Positions 29,465-37,999 of a DNA stretch of 64,000 bases are shown here, one piece after another. Every line of letters starts with the position of its first letter. Position 1 is the first letter of the stretch. The DNA is taken from the NCBI RefSeq assembly GCF_004001325.1, contig NZ_AP018722.1, positions 1,302,001 through 1,366,000 of the forward strand, read 5' to 3'. Position numbers and translations under genes: made by a program. The notes under the pieces are model-generated. The model worked only from the letters and a program-made list of their open reading frames with translations. It ran no database searches and was not told the origin of the DNA. Source of the stretch: Thiomicrorhabdus aquaedulcis (GTDB taxonomy: Bacteria > Pseudomonadota > Gammaproteobacteria > Thiomicrospirales > Thiomicrospiraceae).

Positions 29465-29526
29465 ACCGTTTACCGCATTAAACGCGGTTAATATCATTTC
29501 TTGAGATGAATAGATGTACCACCGTT

Positions 29527-29567
29527 AAAACGCCCTTTTGGTCATGGCACTAAAAGGGCGTTTTTTT
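29527..29567 (+). terminator. Terminator after the sulfide:quinone oxidoreductase gene
   Basis: AAAACGCCCTTTT and AAAAGGGCGTTTT form a 13-bp perfect stem with a 12-nt loop and trailing T. Confidence 0.92.
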
Positions 29568-29613
29568 ATGGCATTTTTAAACTATTTTTTCGTTACTTTT
29601 AGCCACGCCCCCT

Positions 29614-29619
29614 TATAAT
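29614..29619 (+). promoter_or_regulatory. TATAAT -10 box 7 bp before a start codon
   Basis: TATAAT at 29614-29619 is followed by 7 bp and then the ATG at 29627. Transcription would begin at or next to the A of the start codon. No Shine-Dalgarno sequence is visible. No good -35 is seen. Confidence 0.5.
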
Positions 29620-29626
29620 ACCGCGC

Positions 29627-30283
29627 ATGAGTATTTCCCTTTCATTACATTATTTAGATTTATTAGGTACGGTGGTGTTTGCCATTACCGGACTGCTCGC
29701 GGCCAGCCGTAAACAACTCGATTTGTTTGGTGCTATTGTTATTGCCATGGTTACAGCGATTGGTGGTGGAACGCTGCGTGATATTATTTTAGACCAACCT
29801 GTGTTTTGGATAAGCCAGCCCATGTATATTTATGTGATTGTGCTGTCGGCCTTATTTATGTTTTTTTACGCACGTTTTAAACCGGCGCCCATGCGTTTAT
29901 TGTTATTATTAGACGCTTTGGGATTGGCCGTTTTTACCGTAATAGGCGCTCAAAAAGCGATGGCATTAGGATTAAGCGACCCTATTGTTATCATGACAGG
30001 TATTATGACGGGCGTGGCCGGCGGAGTCATTAGAGATGTTTTGGTGGGCGAAGTTCCGCTGATACTTCGTAAAGAGATTTACGCCACCGCCTCTTTTTTA
30101 GGTGCCAGTGTGTTTGTATTGGTAAACGATTACGCTCACCAAACTGAATGGGCTATTGGTTTAGCCATGTTAGTGGTGTTTGGCTTACGCATGATGGCTA
30201 TTTTACGCGATTACAGTTTGCCTGTTTTTAGCCCTGTAGTGACGCCCACGCAAAAAAAACATACAGATTCGTCTAAAAAATAA
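29627..30283 (+). CDS. TRIC-type / UPF0126 membrane channel protein
   Basis: The 218-residue protein has seven hydrophobic segments in two repeats. The repeats carry the paired signatures AIGGGTLRDIILDQPVFW and GVAGGVIRDVLVGEVPLI, diagnostic of the UPF0126/trimeric intracellular cation channel family. Bacterial members have been described as cation or glycine-linked channels; the role here is unknown. It appears monocistronic, possibly with a leaderless mRNA. A MITE cluster follows 15 bp after its stop. Confidence 0.88.
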   Translation: MSISLSLHYLDLLGTVVFAITGLLAASRKQLDLFGAIVIAMVTAIGGGTLRDIILDQPVFWISQPMYIYVIVLSALFMFFYARFKPAPMRLLLLLDALGLAVFTVIGAQKAMALGLSDPIVIMTGIMTGVAGGVIRDVLVGEVPLILRKEIYATASFLGASVFVLVNDYAHQTEWAIGLAMLVVFGLRMMAILRDYSLPVFSPVVTPTQKKHTDSSKK

Positions 30284-30298
30284 CTTAACAATTTTATT

Positions 30299-30358
30299 GA
30301 GATACCTATGCACGAGTGATGTGCAACAAAACTAATTGAATCCTAACCATTTTTATTT
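30299..30358. mobile_element. Degenerate MITE remnant adjoining MITE copy 2
   Basis: GAGATACCTATGCACGAGTG resembles the MITE left end (two inserted bases, one substitution). CTAACCATTTTTA near its right side resembles the element's right interior. The fresh copy at 30359 begins directly after it, as if inserted into an older, internally deleted copy. Confidence 0.5.
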
Positions 30359-30542
30359 GAGACCTTTGCACGAGTGGGGTACGAGAAAAAAATGAAGAAA
30401 AATTTACCTGGTTGAGGCGGGAAACGCAGTGAATAGCTGGCTATTCACAAGTGACCGCCCAACGGAAGTACCTTTGGGGTGCAACGAAAAGCAGGAAAAA
30501 TTTAACCATTTTTAGCCGTACATCCACTCGTGCAAAGGTCTC
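30359..30542. mobile_element. MITE, complete copy 2 (184 bp)
   Basis: It has the same 18-bp terminal inverted repeat as the 2008-2166 copy. TATTT flanks both ends (30354-30358 and 30543-30547), a 5-bp target duplication. It contains about 25 bp of central sequence (GTGACCGCCCAACGGAAG region) missing from copy 1. No coding capacity. Confidence 0.9.
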
Positions 30543-30627
30543 TATTTGTGCGTTAACACCTAAAAAAGTTTCATCCTGGCTTAAAGCCTTACTTTGATTG
30601 TTTTGATAACTGGAACCCAGACCCCTT

Positions 30628-31878
30628 ATGTTTAAACTGCCCTACGAACTTTTATTAGGTTTGCGCTACACCAAGGCCAAACGCAGAAACGGATTTATTT
30701 CGTTTATCTCATTTTCATCCATGATTGGCATTGCTTTAGGCATTACCGCGTTAATAACCGTATTGTCGATTATGAACGGCTTTCAAGAAGAGTTGCGTGA
30801 ACGAATTTTGGGCATGACATCACACATTACAGTGACTGAAAGCAACGAACGTTTGCAAAATTGGAACGCGTTATACAACAAAGTAATTAATCAGCCCCAT
30901 GTATTGGGTGCCGCACCCAACATCATGGAACAAGGCATGCTTACCAATAACAACCAGGTAAAAGGTGCGGCCATTCGCGGAATATTACCCGAGTTTGAAG
31001 GGCAGGTTGCCGACATTCAAAGCAAAATGGTTTATGGCAGCCTCAACGACTTAACCGCCAACGGTTTTAACATTATTTTAGGTGGGCAATTGGCCAAAAG
31101 TTTGGGCGTAACCGTGGGCGATAAAATCACCCTTATTGCGCCCCAAGGCAGCGTGTCGCCCGTGGGCGTTGTACCCCGCATTAAACGTTTTACCGTAGTG
31201 GGTTTATTTGAAGCGGGCATGCACGAGTACGACAGCGGCTTGGCTATTATTCATATTGATGATGCCCAAAAAGTCTTTAAATACAATGATTCCTATGGCG
31301 CACTACAGCTTAAATTAGACGATTTATTTCTAGTCGGTCAAGTGCGTAAAAAGATTGCCGAGCAAATGGACGATGGGTATTTATTAAGAGATTGGACGCA
31401 ACAACACGTCAACTTTTTTAAAGCCATTGAAATGGAAAAACGCATGATGTTTATTGTGTTAGCACTGATTATTATGGTGGCCGCGTTTAACATTGTTTCT
31501 ACCATGGTCATGGTGGTAACCGACAAACAAAGTGACATTGCTGTACTGAGAACCATTGGTGCGACCCCTAACAGCATTATGCTTATTTTTATAATTCAGG
31601 GTTTAGTGATTGGTATATTAGGCTCCGTCATGGGTCTTATAGGTGGGATTAGTTTGGCCAGTAACATTGATGTTATTGTGCCGTTTGTAGAAGGGTTGTT
31701 GGGCATTCAATTTTTCCCACCCGACATTTATTACATTAGCCAAGTGCCCTCAAAACTTGACTGGAACGATGTATGGTCTATTACCATGATTGCCTTTATT
31801 TTAACTTTGTTGGCAACCTTGTACCCTGCGCGCAAAGCCGCTAAAACCCAACCTGCGGAGGCGTTACGTTATGAGTGA
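30628..31878 (+). CDS. lolC: Lipoprotein-releasing ABC transporter permease (LolC/LolE family)
   Basis: The 416-residue protein has one N-terminal membrane segment (FISFSSMIGIALGITALITVLSIMNGF), a ~220-residue periplasmic MacB-like domain, and three C-terminal membrane segments with the FtsX core (VSTMVMVVTDKQSDIAVLRTIGATPNSIM). It extracts lipoproteins from the inner membrane for LolA. Only one LolC/E-type gene is present before lolD and no lolE follows. The system may therefore use a homodimeric permease (LolF type) or have lolE elsewhere. The 3' end overlaps lolD by 8 bp. Confidence 0.92.
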   Translation: MFKLPYELLLGLRYTKAKRRNGFISFISFSSMIGIALGITALITVLSIMNGFQEELRERILGMTSHITVTESNERLQNWNALYNKVINQPHVLGAAPNIMEQGMLTNNNQVKGAAIRGILPEFEGQVADIQSKMVYGSLNDLTANGFNIILGGQLAKSLGVTVGDKITLIAPQGSVSPVGVVPRIKRFTVVGLFEAGMHEYDSGLAIIHIDDAQKVFKYNDSYGALQLKLDDLFLVGQVRKKIAEQMDDGYLLRDWTQQHVNFFKAIEMEKRMMFIVLALIIMVAAFNIVSTMVMVVTDKQSDIAVLRTIGATPNSIMLIFIIQGLVIGILGSVMGLIGGISLASNIDVIVPFVEGLLGIQFFPPDIYYISQVPSKLDWNDVWSITMIAFILTLLATLYPARKAAKTQPAEALRYE

Positions 31879-32566
31879 TTTTATTAAAAGCAATTTAGTC
31901 CTAAAAGCCACTAACTTAAGCAAAGTGTATCAAGAAGCCAGTTTGTCTACGGCCGTGTTTGCTAGCTTAAATTTAGACGTGCAAGAAGGCGAAAAACTCG
32001 CCATTATTGGTAGCTCAGGTTCGGGTAAAAGCACCTTACTGCATTTATTGGCCGGTTTAGACCAACCAAGCTCGGGTGACGTGCAATTAATGGGGCAAGC
32101 GTTTTCAGGTTTAAATGAGGTAAAACGCGGTCGTTTACGCAACCAATATATGGGGTTTGTGTATCAGTTTCATTATTTATTGCCAGAGCTTACAGCACTC
32201 GAAAATGTCATGATGCCGCTCAGAATTCGTCGTGACTCGGCCAGCCAAGCACAAAAGCAGTCCCAAGTGTTGTTGCAACGCGTGGGATTAGGCCACCGCT
32301 TACACCACAAACCCAGTGAGCTGTCGGGAGGCGAACGCCAACGCGTTGCTATGGCTCGGGCATTAATTACTCAACCCAAGTGCATCTTGGCCGATGAGCC
32401 GACAGGAAACTTAGATTATCATTCGGCTGAGCAAGTCTTTAACTTAATGTTAGAACTCAATCAAGAGTTTGGCACCGCGTTACTGATTGTGACCCATGAT
32501 TTAAGTTTGGCGGCCAAAATGGATCGCCAACTCATCTTGCGCGATGGCTCGTTACACACGCAATAA
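31871..32566 (+). CDS. lolD: Lipoprotein-releasing system ATP-binding protein LolD
   Basis: The 231-residue ABC ATPase has Walker A GSSGSGKST, signature LSGGERQRVAMARALI and Walker B CILADEPTGNLD. The LPELTALENVMMPL segment is typical of the LolD/MacB subfamily. It powers lipoprotein release with the preceding permease, and its start overlaps lolC. Confidence 0.95.
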   Translation: MSDFIKSNLVLKATNLSKVYQEASLSTAVFASLNLDVQEGEKLAIIGSSGSGKSTLLHLLAGLDQPSSGDVQLMGQAFSGLNEVKRGRLRNQYMGFVYQFHYLLPELTALENVMMPLRIRRDSASQAQKQSQVLLQRVGLGHRLHHKPSELSGGERQRVAMARALITQPKCILADEPTGNLDYHSAEQVFNLMLELNQEFGTALLIVTHDLSLAAKMDRQLILRDGSLHTQ

Positions 32567-32583
32567 CGGCTTATTTTAATTTG

Positions 32584-32595
32584 ACCAGGCCTGGT
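32584..32595. repeat. Iterated palindrome ACCAGGCCTGGT (intergenic, first of a pair)
   Basis: 12-bp perfect palindrome, 18 bp after the lolD stop. Confidence 0.9.
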
Positions 32596-32604
32596 GATTG
32601 CGTT

Positions 32605-32620
32605 TAACCAGGCCTGGTTA
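32605..32620. repeat. Iterated palindrome TAACCAGGCCTGGTTA (intergenic, second of a pair)
   Basis: 16-bp perfect palindrome, 9 bp after the previous one. This is the only close pair in the window. Confidence 0.9.
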
Positions 32621-32672
32621 TCTGTTTTAGTCTCTGTTTTTAATCAAATTTGTTGTAATCTGGATTTTTTAT

Positions 32673-34598
32673 ATGCTGTCTTTGCAAGGTTTAAGTGTTC
32701 GTGCGGGTCTAAAGTCGCTGTTTCAAGGGGTGAATTTAAACATTCATCCAGGGCAAAAAGTGGGGTTAATTGGCCAAAACGGCACGGGCAAAACCACGTT
32801 GTTTAAGGTCATTTTAGGCGAGGCGTCGCTTGACGCTGGACACATTGGCATTCCAGCTAATTGGTTAATTGGTTATGTGGCGCAAGAGGTTCATCAAAAA
32901 GAGGTTAACGCACTGGATTACGTAATGCACGGAGACAGTGTCTATGCGCAAGTTCAAGATCAACTTAAGGTGGCCGAACAAACTCATAATGAGGCCTTAT
33001 TGGTCGAGTCGTATGACACTTTGGATAAAATTTCAGGCTATGAAGTGCCTCAAAAGGCTCAGCAACTATTGTATGGTTTGGGTTTTGTTGAAGACGATTT
33101 TTGCAAACAAATCAACGAGTTTTCGGGTGGCTGGCAAGTACGATTAAAGTTAGCGCGTGCCTTAATGCAACGTGCCGATTTACTCTTATTGGATGAACCC
33201 ACTAACCATTTGGACATTGAAGCCGTCGCCTGGCTTGAGCAATGGTTAAAAGGGTTTTTGGGTGCGGTATTAGTGATTTCACACGACCGCGATTTTTTAG
33301 ATCAAGTGGTGCAGGGCATTGCTCACATTCACGATCAAAAAATTACTTTTTACTCGGGAAATTTTGCCTCGTTTGAACGTCAACGCAACGAGCAAATAAT
33401 GCAGCAACACGCGCTGCACGACAAGCAAAAGCAACAAATGCAGCATTTAAAAAGTTTTATTGAACGTTTTAAAGCCAAAGCCAGTAAAGCCAAACAAGCC
33501 CAAAGTAGGGTAAAAGCCTTAGAACGCATGGAAGAAGTGGCCGCTGTGCAAGCGTCTAATCCGTTTCAATTTCACTTTTTTGAACCTTTGCATCAACCCG
33601 ATCCTATGATGAGTATTCAAAAAGTCAGCTTTGGTTATGATGAAAAATTGCTCTTAAATAAAGTCGATTTGGTATTGCGCGCCGGCGACCGTATTGGGCT
33701 GGTTGGCGTAAACGGCTCAGGTAAAACATCGCTTATTAAAGTGATTGTGGGTGATTTAGTTCCGCAAGCAGGCTTAGTGCAAACCAGTCATGGGGTTAAA
33801 TTTGGGTACTTTGCTCAACACCAACTGGATTCTTTGCACTTAGAGCAAAGCCCATTGCAGCATTTATTGTCTATGCCAGAAGCGCCTTCGGATCAGCAAG
33901 CACGCGACTTTTTGGGCGGTTTTGGGTTTACAAATGAGCAGTGCTTGGCCAGTATTAAACACGCTTCGGGAGGTGAAAAAGCCCGTTTGGCGTTAGCATT
34001 AATCGTGTTTCAAAAACCCAATTTAATCATTTTAGATGAGCCTACTAACCATTTAGACATGGAAACCCGCGATGCCTTAGACATGGCGTTGCAAGATTTT
34101 ACCGGAGCGTTAATTTTAGTCACCCATGATAAGCATTTGCTGGCCAGTATTGCCGACCAATTTTGGTGGGTGCACGAAGGTCAAGTGACGCTGTATAACG
34201 GTGATTTAGAGTCGTATTTGCAAGCGCGATTGCGATTAATTAAACAAAAACAAAATGAACAAAAAGCCACTCGACCCGATATTGCACCCTCTAAAAAGCA
34301 GTTACGCCAAGTTAATGCCCACGCCCGTAAACAGATTGATGCGGCGTTAAAGCCATTAAAGCTGACCATTGGTAAGCTTGAAAAACAACTTGATTTGGCT
34401 CAGGCACAATTAAACCAAGTGCACACACAAATGGAAGACGTGAGTTTGTATGAAGCACACAATAAAGCCCTGCTTACCGAATGTTTAATGGTGCAAGCGC
34501 GTGCCGAAAAAGAGATTGAAGCGTGTGAAATTCAATGGTTAGAACTGCAAGAAACGTTAGAAATAGAACAGGCCAAGGCAGAAGAGCAGTTTGTTTAG
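32673..34598 (+). CDS. ABC-F family ATPase (YheS-like)
   Basis: The 641-residue protein has two ABC modules and no membrane segments. Module one: GQNGTGKTT, FSGGWQVRLKLARAL, LLLLDEPTNHLD. Module two: GVNGSGKTS, ASGGEKARLALALI, LIILDEPTNHLD. The inter-domain linker (KAKASKAKQAQSRVKALERME) and the charged coiled-coil C-terminus are ABC-F traits. ABC-F proteins act on the ribosome and are not transporters. Length and C-terminal extension favour the YheS subgroup over EttA or Uup; the exact role is not established here. A paired palindrome lies in its upstream region. Confidence 0.88.
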   Translation: MLSLQGLSVRAGLKSLFQGVNLNIHPGQKVGLIGQNGTGKTTLFKVILGEASLDAGHIGIPANWLIGYVAQEVHQKEVNALDYVMHGDSVYAQVQDQLKVAEQTHNEALLVESYDTLDKISGYEVPQKAQQLLYGLGFVEDDFCKQINEFSGGWQVRLKLARALMQRADLLLLDEPTNHLDIEAVAWLEQWLKGFLGAVLVISHDRDFLDQVVQGIAHIHDQKITFYSGNFASFERQRNEQIMQQHALHDKQKQQMQHLKSFIERFKAKASKAKQAQSRVKALERMEEVAAVQASNPFQFHFFEPLHQPDPMMSIQKVSFGYDEKLLLNKVDLVLRAGDRIGLVGVNGSGKTSLIKVIVGDLVPQAGLVQTSHGVKFGYFAQHQLDSLHLEQSPLQHLLSMPEAPSDQQARDFLGGFGFTNEQCLASIKHASGGEKARLALALIVFQKPNLIILDEPTNHLDMETRDALDMALQDFTGALILVTHDKHLLASIADQFWWVHEGQVTLYNGDLESYLQARLRLIKQKQNEQKATRPDIAPSKKQLRQVNAHARKQIDAALKPLKLTIGKLEKQLDLAQAQLNQVHTQMEDVSLYEAHNKALLTECLMVQARAEKEIEACEIQWLELQETLEIEQAKAEEQFV

Positions 34599-34697
34599 AA
34601 TGAATTAAGATTGATTTATAGATTGATTTAAGTTAACTGAATAACTAAACATCTCAACATCTAAGCAAACTGCATTTTACATCAAGGTATCTCTGTT

Positions 34698-34745
34698 AAA
34701 CGGCTCGTTTTTACTCATCATGCAGGGCATAAAAACAAACCGTTT
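34698..34745. terminator. Imperfect hairpin between convergent ABC-F and fabI genes
   Basis: AAACGG (34698) with CCGTTT (to 34745), and GTTTTTA with TAAAAAC inside, separated by 3-nt internal loops. It could serve as a terminator on either strand. Confidence 0.5.
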
Positions 34746-34760
34746 AGGGCGTTACCCGTC

Positions 34761-35540
34761 TTAGTTAGACGCGGTAATGTTGTAACCACCGTCCACATAC
34801 GTGATTTCGCCAGTAATACCCGAGGCCAAATCTGAGCATAAAAACGCGGCGGTATTGCCCACTTCTTCGATGCTCACATTACGTCTTAACGGCGTAGCAG
34901 CCGCGGCTTTATCCAGCATACTTCTAAAATCTTTAATGCCCGATGCGGCTAAGGTTCTAATAGGCCCGGCCGACACAGCGTTAACACGAATGCCATCTTG
35001 CCCTAAATCGGCGGCTAAATAACGTACCGTGGCTTCTAATGACGCTTTGGCAATGCCCATGACGTTGTAATTAGGCACCGCGCGTTCTGCACCTAAGTAA
35101 GAGATGGTTAATACCGCGCCGTTTTTGGCTTTAAGCATTTCATAAGCGGCTTTGGTGCACGCGGTTAGGCTGTATGCGCTAATGTCGTGCGCTAGGCTAA
35201 AACCACTGCGGGTTGACGCGTCAATCATGCGGCCTTCTAGTTCGGCGCGCGGAGCAAAGGCCACAGAGTGTACCAAAATATCTAAACCATCTGACCAGGC
35301 CTGGGCAAGTTGATTAAAAGTGTCGGTGATTTGTTCGTCACTGCCTACGTCTAATGGCAAAACCACTTTAGCGCCTAATTCTTCAGCAATCGCTTCAACG
35401 CGACTTTTTAACTTATCGTTTTGATAAGTTAAGGCGATTTCGGCTCCTTGAGCGTGCATCTGTTTAGCGATGCCGTAAGCGATGGATTTGTTGTTTGCGA
35501 CACCAATAATTAAGGCTTTTTTGCCGGCTAAGAATCCCAT
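34761..35540 (-). CDS. fabI: Enoyl-[acyl-carrier-protein] reductase FabI (NADH type)
   Basis: The 259-residue SDR-fold protein begins [25 protein letters not shown]. It carries the FabI catalytic pair in [20 protein letters not shown], with the Tyr-(6)-Lys spacing, and the C-terminal GGYNITA. It catalyses the last step of each fatty-acid elongation cycle. One exact palindrome lies at 35295, coding A-Q-A-W-S. The ATG is preceded by AAGGAAGAA. Monocistronic on the minus strand. Confidence 0.96.
   Translation of the reverse strand: MGFLAGKKALIIGVANNKSIAYGIAKQMHAQGAEIALTYQNDKLKSRVEAIAEELGAKVVLPLDVGSDEQITDTFNQLAQAWSDGLDILVHSVAFAPRAELEGRMIDASTRSGFSLAHDISAYSLTACTKAAYEMLKAKNGAVLTISYLGAERAVPNYNVMGIAKASLEATVRYLAADLGQDGIRVNAVSAGPIRTLAASGIKDFRSMLDKAAAATPLRRNVSIEEVGNTAAFLCSDLASGITGEITYVDGGYNITASN
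35295..35304. repeat. Iterated palindrome CCAGGCCTGG (fabI)
   Basis: Exact decamer. Minus-strand reading is A-Q-A-W-S. Confidence 0.9.
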
Positions 35541-35648
35541 GTTTTCTTCCTTTATTTATTCATTCGGTATTTTGATTGCGTAGCTAAGCGGCAAGATGCA
35601 CGAACCAGCATTGCAGGCATTACGGCATTATAACGTTAAATTATTCGC

Positions 35649-35654
35649 TATAAT
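35649..35654 (+). promoter_or_regulatory. Candidate -10 box for the ABC importer operon
   Basis: TATAAT within TTCGCTATAATGAGC, resembling the sequences before gyrA and dnaB. No clear -35. Confidence 0.5.
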
Positions 35655-35689
35655 GAGCCTTCTTTATAATTTACTAAGGTGTTGACGTG

Positions 35690-37996
35690 ATGCAATCACT
35701 CAATAAGAGTTTATTTGGTAGGCTTTTAAATAGGGGCTTTATTGGGCGCGTTTTGTTGTCGTGCGGACTTTTAAGTGTGGCGATTCAGTCGCCGGTGTTG
35801 GCCAATACGCCTTGGAACAGTCCTTATAGCCATGACCAAATCGCGTCCAAAACCTTATTTAGCTCGTTTGATCAATCGCCCAAACACCTCGATCCGGTGG
35901 TATCTTACAGCTCAAATGAGTGGAGTATTTTAGGGCAAATTTATGAACCACCGTTGCAATACCACTATTTAAAACGACCTTACACCTTAGAGCCGTTAAC
36001 CTTGCGCGAGATGCCAAAAGTGCGTTATTTGGACAAAGACGCTCAACCGGTTGACGCGCAGTTTGAAGCCATTGCGTATTCTGAATACACGTTTAGTCTT
36101 AAACCCGGGGTTTTGTACCAGCCGCATCCGGCGTTTGCACAAGATGCACAGGGTGAGGCGTTGTATTTTAATTTAGATCCAGCCACGCTTAACAGCCTAA
36201 ACAACCTAAACGATTTACAGCAGGGCGCACAGCGCCAACTGCGAAGCGATGATTATGTGTATGCCATTAAACGCATGGCGTTGCGCCAAAATCATTCGCC
36301 TATTTTAGATTCCATGACTCAGTATATTGTTGGCCTAGAGGAATTTTCTAAGTCGGTTACCGCGCTGTACCAAACCCAATTAGACATTCAAAAACAGCAC
36401 GCTGGCGAGGGCGAGTCACTTGGGGCTAAAGTCAGTTATTTTGACTTAAATAAGCATTCCATAAGTGGCGTGCAAGCCATTGATTCGCATAGTTTTAAAA
36501 TCACCATTAAAGGCAAGTACCCGCAATTTTTGTATTGGTTGAGCATGAACTTTTTCGCCCCCATTCCTTGGGAAGTTGACCGATTTTACAAACAACCAGG
36601 CCTGGTTAAAAAGAACATTACTTTAGACACCTCACCAGTGGGTACAGGGCCGTATCAGTTGGTTGAAAACAATCCTAATAAGCAGATGCGGCTGTTAAAA
36701 AATCCTAATTATCGTGCCGATTTTTACCCCGTTGATGGCTTGCCTTCTGACGCTAATCCTAACTTATTGGCCGATGCCGGCAAGCCCATTCCGTTTATTG
36801 ATGAGGTGATTTACTCGCTCGAAAAAGAGAGCGTGCCTTTGTGGAATAAGTTTTTGCAAGGCTATTACGATGCCTCAGGCTTAAGTTCGGACAGTTTTGA
36901 TCAAGCCATCAGTGTGTCCAGCTCTGGGTCGATGAGTTTAACGCCCGAAATGGCTGAAAAAGGCATTCAATTTTTAAACGTGATTCAACCTTCAACTCTT
37001 TATTTTGGCTTTAACATGGCCGATGAACAGGTGGGTGGGTATTCTCCACAACAACAAAAGCTACGTCAAGCTATTAGCATTGCGCTTAATTTTGAAGAGT
37101 ATATTTCTATTTTCATGAACGGCCGTGGCGTGGCCGCGCAGAGTCCTATTCCTCCAGGAATCTTTGGCTTTAACGAGGGGCAAGCCGGTATTAATCCGTG
37201 GGTTTACGATTGGCTTGAACAACGCCCACAACGTAAGTCGATTGACGTGGCCAAAGCCTTGTTGGCCGAAGCGGGCTATCCCAATGGCCGTTTGCCCAAT
37301 GGTGAGCCGCTGGTCTTGCATTACGATACCGCAGCCACTGGGCCAGACAGTCAATCTTTGCTAAATTGGTATCGCAAACAGTTTGCCGCATTGGGCATTC
37401 AATTGGTTATTCGCGCCACGAATTACAATCGTTTTCAAGATAAGGTACGTGGGGCTAAAGTACAAATGTTTTCATGGGGTTGGAACGCTGACTACCCCGA
37501 CCCTGAAAACTTTTTATTTTTATTGGCGGGCAAAAATGCCGCTATTAACACCAACGGTGCGGGCATAAACAGCAGTAATTATGACAACCCCAAATTTAAC
37601 GCGTTGTTTGCACAAGTTCAAAACATGGACAATACCCCTGAACGCCAGGCATTGATTGATAAGATGGTGCACATCGCACAGCAAGATTCGCCTTGGGCAT
37701 GGGGATACCACCCGCAGTCTTTGGCACTGTATCATTCTTGGTACCACAATGTTTGGGCTAATCCATTGGCCAACAATACGCTTAAATACAAGCGAATAGA
37801 GCCTGAGCAACGCAAGGTTTTACAAAATGAGTGGAATCAAGTGGTTACCTGGCCATTTTGGTTGTTGCTGTTGGTCATTATTGGGGCTATTTATCCGTTA
37901 CGCAAAGCGTATGTTAAGCGGCAAAATGCAACGTTACTTTTGGCATCTCCGTTGGCGATAAACACGGTTGCAACGTCTACTTCGAGTAAGGACTAA
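35690..37996 (+). CDS. ABC transporter substrate-binding protein, family 5, with C-terminal membrane anchor
   Basis: The 768-residue precursor has a signal peptide (hydrophobic ~20-36, likely cut after PVLA). Family 5 features follow (LDPVVSYSSNEWSILGQIYEPPL; QKLRQAISIALNFEEYISIF; MFSWGWNADYPDPENFLFLL). It is much longer than OppA (~540). It ends in a single hydrophobic segment (WPFWLLLLVIIGAIY) followed by basic residues, so the mature protein is probably anchored by its C-terminus, which is unusual for this class. It binds peptides or related oligomers for the importer. GTG 35687 is an alternative start, one codon earlier. One exact palindrome at 36596. Confidence 0.85.
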   Translation: MQSLNKSLFGRLLNRGFIGRVLLSCGLLSVAIQSPVLANTPWNSPYSHDQIASKTLFSSFDQSPKHLDPVVSYSSNEWSILGQIYEPPLQYHYLKRPYTLEPLTLREMPKVRYLDKDAQPVDAQFEAIAYSEYTFSLKPGVLYQPHPAFAQDAQGEALYFNLDPATLNSLNNLNDLQQGAQRQLRSDDYVYAIKRMALRQNHSPILDSMTQYIVGLEEFSKSVTALYQTQLDIQKQHAGEGESLGAKVSYFDLNKHSISGVQAIDSHSFKITIKGKYPQFLYWLSMNFFAPIPWEVDRFYKQPGLVKKNITLDTSPVGTGPYQLVENNPNKQMRLLKNPNYRADFYPVDGLPSDANPNLLADAGKPIPFIDEVIYSLEKESVPLWNKFLQGYYDASGLSSDSFDQAISVSSSGSMSLTPEMAEKGIQFLNVIQPSTLYFGFNMADEQVGGYSPQQQKLRQAISIALNFEEYISIFMNGRGVAAQSPIPPGIFGFNEGQAGINPWVYDWLEQRPQRKSIDVAKALLAEAGYPNGRLPNGEPLVLHYDTAATGPDSQSLLNWYRKQFAALGIQLVIRATNYNRFQDKVRGAKVQMFSWGWNADYPDPENFLFLLAGKNAAINTNGAGINSSNYDNPKFNALFAQVQNMDNTPERQALIDKMVHIAQQDSPWAWGYHPQSLALYHSWYHNVWANPLANNTLKYKRIEPEQRKVLQNEWNQVVTWPFWLLLLVIIGAIYPLRKAYVKRQNATLLLASPLAINTVATSTSSKD
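36596..36605. repeat. Iterated palindrome CCAGGCCTGG (substrate-binding gene)
   Basis: Exact decamer, coding Q-P-G-L-V. Confidence 0.9.
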
Positions 37997-37999
37997 ATT

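Noticed and set aside
28125-30565. CACCTAAAAAAG shared upstream of the sulfide:quinone oxidoreductase and lolC genes
   Set aside because: Only about 12 bp, low complexity, and overlapping a ribosome-binding site at one locus; probably chance.
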